DNA of 64,000 nucleotides from Palaemon carinicauda (GCF_036898095.1 NC_090767.1:24822570-24886569); one strand, 5' to 3'; positions 1 through 14,340 are shown, counted from the stretch's first letter. Numbers and translations are program-made. The notes: generated by a model not told the origin, from the letters alone.

Positions 1-3000
1 AGTGGTCAAAGAGGACCACAAGTGAACATAGTAGCTGGCTCGTAAAGAGGCAAGGCTGCACGTTCGATTCCATGAATAAAAACTTCGCCAGGGTTGAAGT
101 GGTATGAGCATCAAGTGTTACATAATAGAAATTAACCTTCAATACTGTATGTCATCTAATACCAGCAACTCTTCCCACGAGGATGCATACTGTAGAGTCT
201 CATGATAGTTTCTCTTAACTAGAAAGAGAAAGTGTTACTGAATACTTCCTTTTGGAAGTACCAGAGCTCGCGAACAAGATGGGGATAATAGATCCCAGCT
301 ATTTGTTCTATCAGAATTCTCGCATTGCTCTACGTGACAGAGTAATTAGTTACACAGGTCCTCAAAAACCTCTTTGTGAAACAAGATCGTGAAAGCTAAA
401 TCTGAGATAATTTCCAACTGAAGTCTGGGTTTTCTTCAGTGAACCAGCAACGGGTAAATGTGGTAGGTCTACTGATGACATGTGATCAAAGGGGTGTAAC
501 TGGCGATGCTTTCCCTGAGGATAGTGAGCTTTCATGTTAGGTCTTGACCCATAGGGTGATCAAGTTTAGGATGAATACTCACTTCTGATCTGTGGACACT
601 ATATAGAGAGAGATACATAGTATCCCTGGGTAGAAGGATCAAAGCACTATTCTATTCATTAATGGACTTCTTGAAAAAAATTCCAGCTAAAATTTTATCG
701 GAATCTGGTTTCCCATTAACAAATTGAGAATAAGGTATCCCCAGAAACTATAGTATTTTCTGAATTGGGTTTCCAGATAATAAGACACTGGTAGTCGAGT
801 TATTTTCCTTGCCTGGTCTGGTAATAAAGCCAAAGGAAACAAATGGTCAGATCCCTGAAGATGGCCCTCCTGTCTGGGATCACAGTGATACTCTTAGGAG
901 ATAACAAGTCCCTCCAGAAACCTCGGTAACGAGGGCATCAAAAGTTCTTCCGGGGAGGAGAGTTCTAGCTATTTCCAGATCCAGAATGAGATCTAAGCAT
1001 CCAAGACTGATTGGGGATCTGTTTTTCAAAACTGTCAAACAATCCGTATTCAAGAAGTGTTCTTGGAAAAGCTCCAAACTCTTGAATAAAAACGAGTATT
1101 AAGGGTTCCATTTGACTTGAAGAGTCCTCGTTCTGTTGACTAAATTCTTCCCAGGGAAGACGTCAGTTAGACCCCTATTGTGACATTTCAAGCCAACTTA
1201 CTGCGACTTAGTCTGAGAGTGATTGCTTACAGCACACTTTATGCAGTGAGGTGGTCTTCTCAGATTTACCGTGAGAAGTTCCAATACTGAGGACCGTTCT
1301 CTTCTACATAAGAATTTTGTGGTGTTCAACTGACTCCCTTGGATCTCTTAGTCTTAAACTCCGGAGGCAAGAGAGGAGAACATCAACCATTACCGTAGTA
1401 TGGAAGAAAAGGTTGGCTAACAATAAAAAATTATATGGAAAAATTAAGATTTGTGAGAGGAAATCATTTAGGGCCAAGCTTTTTATTTAGGAGGTATGGA
1501 GGACATAGCTTTCATAGACATACCTGGTTCGTGCTCATAGACAGTCATGACCGCTCTCTATTTGGTGATAACTCTATCTCTGCGAGGGATAACAGCTGGT
1601 TTAGGCCTACTCGTAAACCTCCATTGCCAGGCAGTCTGACAGGAGTAAAGGCGTATCTTTCAACTCTCTAGTATTAGAGAGGAAGTACTGAAGCCCTGTT
1701 TAACTGATGGACGGGAAAGGTAGGGGGGTAGAACTTTTGACTTCAAAATTGAGCGTTATTTTGAATTTATTATGTCCCCAAGGATTAATAGGAAGCAAAA
1801 GGTTCCTTTGACAGGGGAGAGGTTCTGCATACTCATAGTATCCTGACGATTAACACCACTCGTACAGAGGATACTATCGTATCTGGTGGAGACATCACTT
1901 CTCAGAAAGGGTAATTATTTTCCTGAAGTCGAGTTCTGCCATCAAAAATATCTGGTTTTGAGAAAGATCAATCCTTCTTAAAACAAAAAAAGGGCCGAGA
2001 CTATTTATGGTCAGTCTTCTGACAGTCACTGGGTGGGGGTAGGTCCATTCCGGAGTCTTGGGAATAAAAGGGCCCATATTTGAGAAATCCAATGTTCATG
2101 TCATGATCTTGTCTGGACACGGGTATAGGTTTGGAAAGTAGTCTTCTCAAATGGTAGTATCTTGAAAGATCTTCCTTGAGATTTGATACTCTACTAGAAG
2201 TTTTGGAGAAACAATTGGCCTAAACATCTGATCAATATTTTCCATGTCAACTAAATTTAAAAGAGACGGAGGGATTCAAAAAGAATTCTCACCTCCACAG
2301 GTTTGTTAACCAATACTGTACTACAATGCTGAGGGAACTGTAGGCTCAAACCAGGTTCCTTTCCTTCCTCCAGCCAGTATTAGGATACTCCTGAAATAGA
2401 AGAGGTCTAAACCTAGAGGCTTACTTCATTAGATTGCAATCTTCATTAAAATAGTTAGTGGAGATATAATCTATGTTAACAGTTAAGAATGGTAAAGGTG
2501 CTAGCTTTAAGGACCTACCGGCCTTGAGTGAGTTTTGTGAGACTTGTGTACTCGGAAAGACTAAAATATCTCTAGTTTGGTTTGAAAGCATCACATCGAA
2601 CTTGTGTCTGGGGCTTTGAGACTATGGTATGATAAGAGTCAATAGCGTACAGTCTATTAGCAGTTTGCGCACGAGGCTCATCCAATCCATCCAAACAATG
2701 GATGATGCTCATAATCTCAATGAAGTGTGAGGCTTCTGACTTTAATACTTGCGCGCATAGAGGTTCTCCGGAGAGACAATGTGATAATGTTAAAATTTGG
2801 TTATTCCGTTTTAATGGTAACCGAGTTCTTAACTCTTCCTCAGACATCCTTTCTTCCCCTTATGTCATTTACATTATGATGGGAAAAGGAGGCGGAGAAG
2901 GAATGGGAGGAGTCCAGCTCTCTCCCATGATAGGAATGTTCGCCTCTAGCAACTCAGTGTGAGGCAGGAGAATTGAAGTTTCCCTAGGAGCTCAGTTTAC

Positions 3001-4250
3001 GAGGCGAGAGAAAGTTATCAAAATTCGACCACTGGGAGCCAGGCATTCAAGTTGTTCCTCTCCTCCCTGAGAGTTTGTTTCAGCCTTGCTATCTTTTCTG
3101 TTGCCGTCTCTACTTCTGTCTGAGAGAACACATAGGAGGAATTCACTGCATCAGAGTTTCTCAGATTTAAAACATTTACAGGGGGTAGTGGGCAGAAGTA
3201 TGGACTTCCTTTCCCAGATTCAGCCTATTAAGTGAGATAGACTTCTCTACCGGCAGGGCTCTGCGTCACTGTTAACGCGGGTCTCGTCTACGCTTCTTAG
3301 TAAAATTGACTCTTGTCAGACTGGGGGTAGAAATTTTTTTTGTCCTTCTTTACCTCACAACGTTCGTGAAGGGATATCCCCTGAGCAGAAGATCATTCTA
3401 TGCTTTAAGAAGTGCACTTTACTAAAGACATCTGGAATCTCAAGCTCATTATTCATGCACATACAGTCACTTTGCGCCACCCCCGGGACTCTTCAGGGAG
3501 AATGTCTTAACCTGGTTGGATTGTGGAGAAAAGTTTGCCCAGATTAAGCGTGTGGTGACGTCATCTGAATCATGGAAAGTAGTAGTTTGTTTTTGTCCAA
3601 CTCGACTTTTTTACTCTAATAGGCATGGAAGGAGAGAGTAAATTAAAATGAATGCAGAGTTTAGGTAAGCTTTGTGGTGCGGACATAGCCAAAGCGGTCC
3701 CACCACCCTATCAAAAGCCTCTAAAGATTTCTTAAGACCCTGTAGAGGAGACTTAAGCTTAGGATCCCTATAATTACACGGCAAACCTGGTTCATGAGAA
3801 TGTGTTGGGGATTGCCAAAATTTCATCTTCCAACAAGGTTGCTTCAAGAATAAGGGGAAAAGCTGTCTCAACTCTAAAGTTCCTCCTATGGGAGTGCCTC
3901 CCCGAACATGCCTGTTCATTCTTCCTAATCATGGTTATTGTGTTGGGACGAATCTTTAACAAGTGCCGGCTCTAGGTCTTGCTGTGTAAGTAAATTTTCT
4001 GGGAAATCGCATGAAAAACTAAAGGGAGGCTCTCGCCGAACAGAAGATTTGTCGTCTTGGGAGACACAGTAGAGTACTGTAAAAATCTTGTTAAGTTTCC
4101 TGCTAAGAGAAAAATCTCTCTCCTATTGGGAAGGAGTCCACTCTCTACAGTACTTACATGGAGATTCCCTTGAACATCTCGTATAGACAAGAGGGACACG
4201 AAGGATGTGTGTTTATGTCTGCCCGGCTCATAAAGATGCCACAATGGTCG
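1..4250. other. Degenerate sequence, no assignable gene
   Basis: All frames are broken into segments of about 100 codons or fewer, and none shows a motif I can place with confidence. The base composition is mixed rather than AT-rich, unlike the stretch to its right, so old transposon debris is likely. Minus-strand segments at 3611-3919 and 3972-4244 look weakly protein-like but match no family I recognise. A short plus-strand stretch near 2500-2570 resembles a copia-type motif and is discussed among the rejected items. Confidence 0.4.
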
Positions 4251-6596
4251 CTATCCCTTTCTAGGTAAGAATGTAAATACTGAAATTTACTAGACATAAA
4301 GCCCTCCCTGGTAACTCATAGATAATGAAGAGTAATGCCAGTGACCCTGAATAAAGAAAAGACACAAGTCATGGGCACTAAACACTAAAAGGATTTGCGA
4401 ATTGAATGCAAGAGGCTGGATTGTAGAGAGGAAGTGAGAGCATAACCTCTTCACTTCACAACCGACAGTGGTGTGAGGAGGTGATGCGAGCAAGAGTCCC
4501 CTTGCTACAAGCACATGTACTATGGTTGCCTGGCAACGAAGCATGATGCAATCAAACCTATTTGCTTTGATTGGCCGGTCGTAGAAAACCTGACTAGCAG
4601 TTTGTATCCACTTAGGAATAAAAATCTATTCAGATAATGAAAATGTGCAAGAACAGTAAATACTGACAGAAACATCAAAAAGTACCTAAACTTCTACTGG
4701 CGTGCAGAAGCACAGAAGATAATGAGTCCATAAAATAAGAAATGATTCAAAGAAATAAGCAATGAGTTGGAATTATGAAACAGATACAATTGCAGATGAA
4801 ATATAGGAGGTGAACATCGTAAACCTTGGACAGTCAACTACCACTCAAGTCTATCACTCGCTCAGTTACAAATCACCAACCCAGTGGTTCCGACAGTTAA
4901 GAAGTTAGAAGCACAACAAGAACTATCAAAGGACACTAAACATTAATGGATTCATAGTGATTACAAATATATAATATTATCACATAAATTATGATACAAT
5001 AATCTACTTTGGTATTAAAAAACTGTGACTGACACTCGCTCTCAGCGATTCTATCTCCCTGACTGAAGCAGTAGTAAAAAGAATTATAAATAACATATCT
5101 TTGACCATAAAATCTGCTTGGAAACCTGAAACTGTAAGTGAGAACACCTGCATGTTTTAATTCTTTCATGGGTGACCACAACAACAGCATTTCTTATTTA
5201 TAGGGTCTGGGCAACACCTTTACCTACACGCAAACTATTATAGGTTGAAGTATGATAAATTCTTAAACAATTTCCTTTGCCATGTAAATAATGATAGGCA
5301 GTACTATCTTCTACCAGTTTTCTTTATAAACCAAACAAGAAAACACAGACAGACATAACCTAATAAACATATTGACCCAATTCAAACAGAATATTCAATG
5401 GTAAAAGCCACAATGAATAACCTATTTCAATCTAGTTTGAAACAAAACTTAAGTCTCGGCACATAACTATTTCCTTAAATCATTTGAGAAATAACCTGCC
5501 AAATACAATAATAGAGACAGACAGCAATGATAACCTTACAACAATCCAATGCTGTTCAGGAAAAATAGGATTGACTTTTTTGAATAACAACCTCTTGATA
5601 AAATAACGATATAAATCTCGCTTACACACTTAATAAGACTACCCTGAATATGAAGTTGTCATTAAACAAACTGAAACAGTATTTAAGAACAAAGAAACAG
5701 ATGGGCGAAACCAACTTCTTGCCCCGGAGATGGAAGAAGATGAATAAGAACATAAGAGTCATCTACATATGAGTCTACTGCTTTTCTTTACTTGTAGTTT
5801 GGGTTGTCAAGTCTGGATCTAACACGAAATGCCACCTATTCTATCTCTTGCTTTACATTAAGGAACATTCTGTACTGTATAGTACATCATTAACCTCTTA
5901 TTTAATATCTAAACCTTTGAATTCTCTGGAAATAATAGTTTTTCAATCGTACTCTTTGAATCACACACACCTTACGGAAAGGTGAATCGTCAGACTTAAA
6001 GATTCACTAATAGATTTAAGAAAAGGACTAAGTTACCCAACATAACATACCAAAACACCTCCACAATCTTTTACATTCTATCATTTCCTGAATCAGTTCA
6101 AATTAAGTGAAGACAATATGAAGTTTCTCTCAAAAGTTTAAAGTTTCTTATCTCAGCATTTACTGAAAACAAACCACAGTTTTAAACAAGGCCTTTTTGA
6201 CAAAGCTGGTTAAGGATTAAACCCAAGCAGATAGGCAACAATGTAAGATCAATCCAAGAAGATATTCATTAACTAAGAATTACAAAATAAAACTAATTTA
6301 TTAATTATTAAATTACATAAAAAAGCTAACTGCTAAAACTCAAGTGGAGGACTTGAATGTATTCTGAGCATACACAATTTGGTAGCAAGAAATTCCTGTC
6401 ACTGTTTTTCTTTAAAGTTTTTAATATCATTAAGGGAGACACACAGGGCAAGTTAGGCCCCTAATGACCAACTAATGGAAGACTAAAGAGCCAGACAACC
6501 AAAAAGGTATGCGCACTGTCGTCAGACCTTGACTCTCTTTCGAATAGCAATGTGACAGAATGAGTCTATAAAATAACAAAGTGAAAGATCAAGAAC

Positions 6597-6600
<4 letters not shown>

Positions 6601-6671
<71 letters not shown>
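6601..6671. repeat. (CT)n microsatellite
   Basis: An uninterrupted CT dinucleotide tract of about 71 bp. Open frames across it translate to arginine-glutamate repeats and are not genes. Confidence 0.97.
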
Positions 6672-6676
<5 letters not shown>

Positions 6677-7338
6677 ATTTAAAACTGTGGTTTGCTTTTA
6701 CTGCACCTTGAATACAAAACAAATTTGTTTTATGAGATCAAATGGTACATCACTAAACTAAACTTAACTCTAATATACCATTGATAAATCTTTATCCATT
6801 TACTCTTGAGGCAATACACTGCAATACTTCCTCTACGCTCAACAACAACAAATGCACCGATTCTAGTTCAATGCATGACAAAGGCCTCAGATACGTCTTT
6901 ATTCATGTCTGGGGGTTGGCCAGTTTTCATCACCACACCAACCAACTGTGGATAAGTGATGCAGGGAGACTTTTGTCTGATTGCTCAGAGCAAACCAACC
7001 TAGTATGGGTGGCTGTGACTAGTACAGCTTTGCTGATCATGGCAATAACAACTCTTTCACCATGTAAGGAATCCCCATTCAGAAAGGCTCAGTATTGATT
7101 AAATATTCTTACATTGTATAGACCCAATGACATGACCGAATGAGGAAACAAACTAAGAGAGATTTGCAAGAGAAGATATTGCCTCAAGAGTAAATGTGAA
7201 ATGATACAAAAACCTCGACGCTTTTACAATTTTTGATGTATCATAACAGACCAGTGTTTTACAAAAGGTCTCAACTGCTGACTTCCAACAGAGACAGACC
7301 AGTCAAGAAATAGGGGAGCCGGTCCTGAGAGAGCTTAG

Positions 7339-7376
7339 TAACAACAACAATAATAATAATAATAATAATAATAATT
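7339..7376. repeat. (AAC/AAT)n microsatellite
   Basis: Three AAC units followed by about nine AAT units, lying about 65 bp outside the left end of DIRS-C1. Confidence 0.9.
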
Positions 7377-7440
7377 AAAAATTGCAGCAGATTGTAAGTT
7401 TTATAGAATTCCCCAGGAGACTTTATACAAAAATTGATAT

Positions 7441-7690
7441 ATTCGGAGATAATTTGTATTTTTCCATAACTAATACAAACCTGAAGCTATTTATGGGATA
7501 TTACTGCTAGTGGAGCTGGAAGGCAGCTATTAGATGTTAAGTGGGAGGTAGCAACCCTACCTAACCACTACAGGGGGTAGGTAGGGGGGTGGCTGGGGGC
7601 TACCCGGCCATCTATATCTACTCACAGTTCAGTGAACCACGTCACTTTTGCTTGCAGGCAGGACTTACTGGGGGACAGGTGATGGCGGGC
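7441..7690. repeat. DIRS-C1 left (3') ITR
   Basis: Begins ATTCGGAGATAATTTGTATT and is followed by a TACAAACCT motif shared by all C-family ends (26233, 49880, and more diverged at 16251 and 10911). Its reverse complement is the block at 15405-15608. Confidence 0.75.
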
Positions 7691-7693
7691 CAA

Positions 7694-7790
7694 TTTATAT
7701 AAATAGTTTGTATTAATTAGGGAAAAATATAAATTATCTCCAAATTCGTCATTTGTTCCAATATTAACAAACCTTCCGCTATTTATTGGA
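7694..7790. repeat. DIRS-C1 internal complementary region
   Basis: The first half (about 7694-7747) is the reverse complement of the left terminus, from the AAATAG box back through the TTATCTCC box. The second half (about 7746-7790) is the reverse complement of the right terminus near 15565-15608 (GGAACAA, then AGGTTTGT in that terminus). It therefore spells the head-to-tail joint of a circularised element, as known for DIRS ICRs. Confidence 0.75.
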
Positions 7791-8299
7791 TGACTCCCTC
7801 TTAGGAGGATGGTAAGTCCGACTACTGGCTTGGTCATTCAGCTGGGTTTCCCTAGTACAGTATTAGACTGTAATCAAGGGAAAACTAGCACCTCGCATAT
7901 CAATGCCATTGAGTAAGATGGCACCTTGAACAACTAAAGTAGTTATGAGATATATAATCAGAATGTCTAGGTAAGAAGATGCTCCTAGTTTAAATAGGAG
8001 CCTTACAAATGAAAAGACATTTCGCAAGGCCTACCTTGCAGGAGGCGTTAGGGACGTGTAAGAGTATATGCAAACATACTTGGTTACATAAGGGAAGTGG
8101 TTATTACCTGCAGAGGTTGAAACCATCTTTGCAAAGGTACCCATGGTGCTGTTCCTCAAAGGAGGGAAGATGATGAAAGTAAAAGAGCCAGGCATACTTT
8201 CATTCATCACAATCTTACCCTGGGTAGCCAATGCCTGCAACCTTCTTCTACTTGCCCAACAAGGAGCCCAAGGGATTATTAATCAACTTGTTGTGTCAT

Positions 8300-9100
8300 C
8301 ACCACAGGAGCGGTATAGAAAAAACATATCGGGTCGTCTGCGGGTCACGTCTCGTAGGTGGGGTGAGGTGAAGATCAGACACGCTTCCACCCTACCAAGG
8401 GCACAGTTTGTGTCACAATGGAGTTGCTTGAAAACGTTATGGACGGATTCTGCCCTAAAACGTTATGAACTCTGGGTCACCTCTATGAGGAGAAGGAGGG
8501 GGATTCCGTGATTGGTATAGGACCTGTGTCCCCATCACAAATGAGATCCTTACAACCTCCTTTGACCTTCCTAGAGTCAGCGAAGCATGATGAACCTAAG
8601 GAGCGAGCTCTTTCATTCTTTTTCTGAGGTATGGCCTTAATATCATCACTGGCGTGACAAGTATATGACCCAGTGGGTCCCAGTCAGTAATGGGAGCCTA
8701 ATGCACTCCCGTGGGCCATTTCTGCCAGCGAAACGTACTGTCCCCTTGGGCCTAGGTAATCCCCTCATCGATGTATGTCCTCAAGTAATTATCTGTGTTA
8801 CAGCCTTGATTACAAAGAGGCAGGTTCCCTGTTGGAGGGCTTGAACCAAAGGTTCAAGCTGCCCAGAACAAAATTTGATCTTACTTGGTTTCTTGCCGTG
8901 AGTGAGAGTCGTTGAGAGAGGCCCATAAGGTACGTCACTCTTTTGGTCGAGTGCCACATTGGGAGAGACCTGTCTTCGGGATCAGGAGAATATCTGCAGT
9001 TTAGGTGTGGTAGGTCATTGAGGGGGAAGCCTGGGACCGAAGGAAGCCACCCATCCAGAGAGGGCTGTATTACCCCACTACAGGTAAATCTGTTCAAGCT
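8300..9100 (-). pseudogene. DIRS-C1 tyrosine recombinase relic
   Basis: Reading the minus strand, a TKRVTYLMGLS segment near 8928-8957 corresponds to the AKRVSE box that carries the first catalytic Arg of DIRS recombinases. Near 8320-8375 a YLRDVTRRRPD-like segment corresponds to the catalytic-Tyr box YLQDMTHRRLDTF preserved in DIRS-C2 (about 49285-49325) and YLKDMTHRRLDTF in DIRS-C3 (about 30930-30970). Frameshifts and stops separate the boxes, so the gene is dead. The call rests on collinearity with the other C copies and with the intact YR of DIRS-A1. The non-coding stretch downstream (8090-8280) also aligns with the C2 and C3 copies. Confidence 0.6.
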
Positions 9101-12100
9101 CTATGGAGAACAACGATTGGAGGATATGCTCAATGGACGAGCAAAGGTTTTCCGTTGCTTAAGCCTAAGAGCGTGATTCCCTTCATTGCCAATTTTGAGT
9201 GCATGACTAGAATAGTACCTTCTGGAAGAGAAAAACAGACCACGCAGAATCCAACAGGAGACAGCAGTCCTTCCCCAGCAAAAAGAAGATCAATGCATGT
9301 CATTAATATTCATTCCGCTTCCCGAAGGAAGACCTCTAAACAGAGGGTGTAGGAGGACGACTCCTGCAGAAGGGGTGGATTCAATAAAATCCAAACCCGT
9401 GGAAAGGCTACCCCGAAGGGGAGACTACGTAGGAGCAGGAAGTGTTTTCCTGTGAATGGAAAACCGAGTAATCATTGCCATTCCCCGGCACTTTCCCGAG
9501 GGAAGATGGTGCCTACTAGGGGATTAAGACAGTATCATTTGTGCTCTGATCATAGTCTTAAGGACATAAGGTGCTGTATGTGGCTTCCCCCTCTTTCTTT
9601 GATGCATCTATAGGAAGTGTCAAACCAGGAAAAACGAGGAGATTGACTCCTTGGGAAAGATTTTTGTCTGCCAGTCTTTAAACTAGGAGTGTTACTTGCT
9701 CAGGTCTTGTAGTAGAGAACCAAGGAAAGGAAGATCCTTAGTTCCGAAAGACCTGGGACCCGGCTAGTCCTTCAGAGGTCGCATTCGATGGGGACTGATG
9801 CAGTCTTGTCGGACCTGCAGAAGTTTCTACGGGGTGATGACACAATCTACGGATATCCGTATAGATTATGACCTTCGTGTCATTCTCTCAATTACTCGAA
9901 TTATAGATCAAGGTAAACGGAAGTAGTCTCGTAGGAGTGCGAGACTTTAAGATCAGTCCGTGGGCCGAGCTCTTCAAGATGAGGGCCGATCCTATATAAG
10001 AGGCTAACTGATGGATCGAAAACCTTTCAGCGCATGACAAGGTTTGAAGCTTAAGCTCATCGCAGGAGGAGAGACTAAAAGTAGAGACTTCTGACCCACA
10101 AAGCTCGGTGGTATCCCGGTGTTCCAATCATGAGGAAGAAGATAGAGACTGCTCCCCATTTCCTGAAGTAAGATGGAAGATACAAGATAGTATCGTTGCA
10201 GCTAAAGTCTGGACTCTCTTTCCTTGGTGGAAAAGACATGAGCCGATTATTTAGAGCTTGTTTGAGGGGTTCTCCCATAAGGAAGGAATATAGACTTTTC
10301 CATCTTGTCAGTCACCCATCCAGGGCCGACCGAATCGTAGCAAGTAAATTGCTATGGCTGTCGTTTAGACAGCACTGAATTTCGTTCTCTAAGAGAGAGA
10401 GAGAATGGCAGTAACTTCATGAGGTTGTGTCTCCAGCTGGAGGGGGAGGAACAGATTCAAAGGATCTGCCACCCCTACCACATCCGAGATGCGATTTGCT
10501 TCAGGAGACTGCCTAACTAGTGTAGTTCCTATTCAAGGAAAGTCAGCTCATGAGCAGCCCCATAATAAACGGGACAACAAGGAAGAAGGTAGCAACCTGG
10601 ATCCTAAGGCAATATGCTTGCAAGCCTTACCGTAGTATGAACGAAGAGTAAATGAAACCACGTATGTTCATGGGATATGAATTCCCGTGATATACCAGAT
10701 TCAATGTATAAACCTGGCCATCTTGAAAAGAATCCCTCCGGTCCCGCTGACGGCGAAATAAATTTTGGGACCCTAAGAAGCCTTGTTTTTGAAACACACA
10801 AGAACCCAAAAGAGCGAGGGTCATTGAGTTTTGTGCTAACGTATTATCCTCGTCATCTAAGAAAGGTGTAGTCTTATGTTCCCAGAAGGAAAAAAATCAC
10901 AAATTTTTAGTAATTTGTATTTTTCCTAACATACTTCTCGAGAACTACTTTCTTAGGAGTTACCTGGAACCTCCTCTCAACCGACCAGAGTTTTGTGTAG
11001 TTTACCCTACTCCCGTTTTCTGTAATGGTAGCCCTAGGCGGAAGGATACGTGCCCTGAGGGCAGTCTCGAGGCAGGCTTCATGTTAGCTTGGGTTTTGAC
11101 CTTCAGTAAGTTCAATGGTCGCGTCGTGATATCATCTCGACGCTCTCCGTATCTCATTGCGACCCTTTGTGTCCCCGAATCTTGTGTTCCACGTGTGTTT
11201 CCTCGTGGTCCGTTGTGCTTTCGCGCTTATAACTTAATTCCCTCGTGTTTTCCCTTGTGTTTATTAGTTTTCTCTTATCATTTTCCACTAAGTAGTATAA
11301 GCCCAAGAGTGAGGAGAGATGATCTATGCCATCTAGGAGAGAGTGCTCTCTTGAGCAGCTCCCTCTCAGGAAGTGGCTCCTGAATTAGAAGCCTAGAATG
11401 GAGCAGATTTATAGTGATCCCTAGTCTCCGACCACTGAAAGTCAGGCAAGCAAAAAGGCAAGCAAGCGAAACGACGAGCTACCGTCGTGTGAGACAACGA
11501 CTGACTAGCTGCTCAACTTAAAAACAGCAAACGGTGTTATTGACAAGCAACCGGGGATCATCTTGCCGTTGAAAAACGGCAATTGGCAGCTGACAAATCG
11601 TATCTGAAAAAATCCGAGATCTACCGGACAAGTAGGGATAGTTTTGATCATGAGTGCCTCGTTCTAGATCTTGAACCCCACGTGCTAGATCATTGTGGAG
11701 AAATAGTTAGGAAAAATACAGCTTATTTCTAGATTTATTATTCATTATCATTAGTTAGATTGAACTTAATGCAGTTATAAATTTTAAGTAATGTTTATTT
11801 GATCTCTAGTCGATCTCTAAAAGAATTCTTTTATTTACAGATTGACGGTGCCCTGCACCCAGCAAAGGATTTTAGGCTAGATGGAGAAGTTGTCAATAGA
11901 AAAGTTACTCAAAGCCAGTTTCGTTATTATAACTTCTTCCCGTACACTAATGAGTGATTCAAGCATGCCCTACTACATTGTGATGTAATTGAACTTGAGG
12001 GCAAAAACATAATTACACGTACAGTATACTGCTAATACAACAACAGTTTCCATGGATAGTGTTCAACATACTTGTTCTAAGGAACAAGTGAACATAAAGT

Positions 12101-13079
12101 GGCATAGAAAAGTTTTCAGCGGTAGCCAAACTGTAAACGTTGTCAGTGTCCAAACCCACCTGACTGTTCATACAGATAATGAACCAAATTGTTGCGAGGT
12201 TTTCCTTTAAGCTTGGAATTTTTTTTGACATAAGCCTGGAACTTTCTCTAGATAATATTTACATTAAATGTAAAGGCTCTCTCTTGATGTTAACAATTAA
12301 AAAATTTGCATCACAAATCAGATAAGGCTTTATCCCGAAAAAGGACTTTTTAACGTTATATCTTATTTTTTTTTGTGAGACTTTGCCTCGCCTCAAAAAA
12401 GTCATTATAAGTGGTCTCGACTCTTATCCATTTTCATGTCTCCCTGATGTAGAGGTGAGAATGTAGTGAGTCAGGTCCAATGTGTAATCTTGTTTTATAA
12501 TTCCTTTGATCTTGATGCAAGCAATCATTCAAATTACATTTGAATTTAGCCTAGATATGAATACAATTTATCCTTGTACGTTTACTGTGTATTTTCTAGA
12601 TTGAATCCTAAGAGCCCCTGCCTGGATATATCTAGGTTGCTGCTTTTGGTTTATGAAAACCTGTACATTCTCCTCACTATTTTCTTTTTTCTCGAAATAG
12701 ATATTTTTTTTACTCTTGTATGTAAACTGTTTTATTTACTACACCATAGTGTCCCCTTCTCAGCCACTAATTTAGTTTTTTCTTTGGTATCATTGTTTCT
12801 TTCCTTTTTTTTCCTCTATTAATGTTTAGTAGTTACATAACCTGAAATCAGCTTACCTTTGAATAGTATTATGCAACTACAGTACAGTTCTAGCTGGGTC
12901 CCCTTGCCCAGTACATAAATCAAGGGGTGGTACCCAGTGCCCAATTCTCTTCACCTGGTTCCTAGATTTTAGGGTATTCCAGCGTTTTACCTTTTTGTGT
13001 AGTAAGCATTGGAGTGTGGTCGGCATTCGGACACTAGGCAGTTTGCGTGCTGCATCTGGCCACAGTCTGCAAACCGCTA
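9101..13079. other. Unresolved interior of DIRS-C1
   Basis: No RT or RNase H motif could be recovered on either strand. An ITR-like block lies near 10.9 kb. The 11.7-12.9 kb part is markedly AT-rich and looks like foreign sequence. Short frames here are shadows or chance. Confidence 0.4.
10890..10990. repeat. C-family ITR-like block inside DIRS-C1
   Basis: Contains TAATTTGTATTTTTCCTAAC, the same terminal motif as the DIRS-C ends at 26240 and 49886. It may be the end of a second, nested C-type element whose other end I could not find, or a rearranged fragment. Confidence 0.4.
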
Positions 13080-14340
13080 CATTGTGATAGTCCCGTTCAT
13101 GAGTGTAAGTGTCTCCCATGTGAGCAACTTGCACGAAAGCAAGAGTGTCTTTCTCATAACCAAGAGCTTCTTGCTCATGACTGCGAGCGCCTCAAACAAG
13201 AGCATGAGCGTCTCGCACGCGAGTGAGCATCTTGCTTGTGAGCGTGAACGTCCTGCACGAAAGCATGGGCATCTCGCTCGAGAGCGTCTCGCACAAAAGC
13301 GCGAGCCTCTCGCACGCAAGCTTGAGCGTCTTGCACAAGACCGAGCGTCTCGCTAGTGAGCATAAACATCTCGCACGAAAGCACAAGCGTCTCGCTCATG
13401 ACTGAGTGTCTAGTTTATGACTGTAAGCATCTAGCTAGTGATCGCGAGCGTCTAGCTTGTGATTGTAAGAGTCTAGAGCTTGTGCTTGTCTAGATCGAGA
13501 TCCTTAACATCTAGCTAGTAATTGTGAGCGTTTAGCTCATGACCATTAGCATTTAGTTCATAATCAAGAGCGTCAGCTTGTGTTTTATTGTCTGGTTTGT
13601 GCCCGTTATCGTGAGGGTCTGTCTTATGATTGTGAGCATAGCTCTTGATCTTGAACTTTTAGTTCTTGATCGTGAGCATCTAGCCCAGAACACAGGCTTA
13701 TAGCTCGCGATCGCGAGCATCTCGGTCGTGATCACGAGAGTATAGCTCGTAATCTTGACCATGACTCACGATCGTGCTTGTGAGTGAGTAGTTCATGACC
13801 ATGAACAAGTAGTTCACGGTCCGATCATCTAGCATGGAAAAAGGGGCTTATAACTCGTTATTGTGAGCGTCTCGCTCATGATCACAGGAGTGCACTTCGT
13901 CATCGTGACCACAAGACGCTCGAGATCCCGAGTGTAGTGCCCGTGATTGTGGTCACGAGCGTCTTGCCTGCAAACAGGGTAACGAGCAGCTCGCTCATGA
14001 CCATGAGCGAGTAACTCAATATCGTCAGTGTGCGCGATTGTGATTGTGAGTCTCGCTCATGACCACTTGTGTCTGGCTCGTCATTGTGACCACAAGGCGC
14101 TCGTGATCACGATCACGAGCGCCTTGCTTGTGGTCATGAACGTCTTGCTTGTGACTATGAGCGTGAGCATCTCGCTCGCAATCATGTGAGCGTCATCAAG
14201 GGTTGTGTAGAGACTAGCGTTGCAATCGTGGTCACAAGTGTCTCGCTTGTGAACGAGTGTAACTTACGATTGTGAGCGCAATCGTGAGCGTCTCACTCGT
14301 GACCCAAAGTGTCTAGCTCGTGATCATAAGGGTACTCAAG
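13080..14340. repeat. Degenerate minisatellite, about 21-bp unit
   Basis: About 1.26 kb of repeats close to GAGCGTCTCGCTCGTGAxxgT. The period is seven codons: in the plus frame, short segments such as ERLAQKR and EPLARKL repeat every 7 residues. Copies diverge strongly towards the right. Both strands stay open for 60-115 codons because the unit has few stop triplets, so strand and coding status are undecided. It lies where gag would be in DIRS-C1. Confidence 0.8.

Larger units (their letters stand above)
4251..7440. other. AT-rich non-coding stretch
   Basis: AT-rich sequence with frequent stops in all frames. Apart from the CT dinucleotide run at 6601-6671 and the trinucleotide run at 7339-7376, I see no gene or element boundary until the left end of DIRS-C1 at about 7441. 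Confidence 0.5.

Noticed and set aside
2483..2576. FKDLPALSEFCETCVLGKTK on the plus strand, resembling the GAG-pre-integrase end of copia elements
   Set aside because: Only about 25 residues, stops on both sides, and no neighbouring integrase or RT. Too little to call.
13009..13405. Open frames on both strands across the 21-bp minisatellite
   Set aside because: The repeat unit lacks stops in several frames; no domain and no start or stop conservation.
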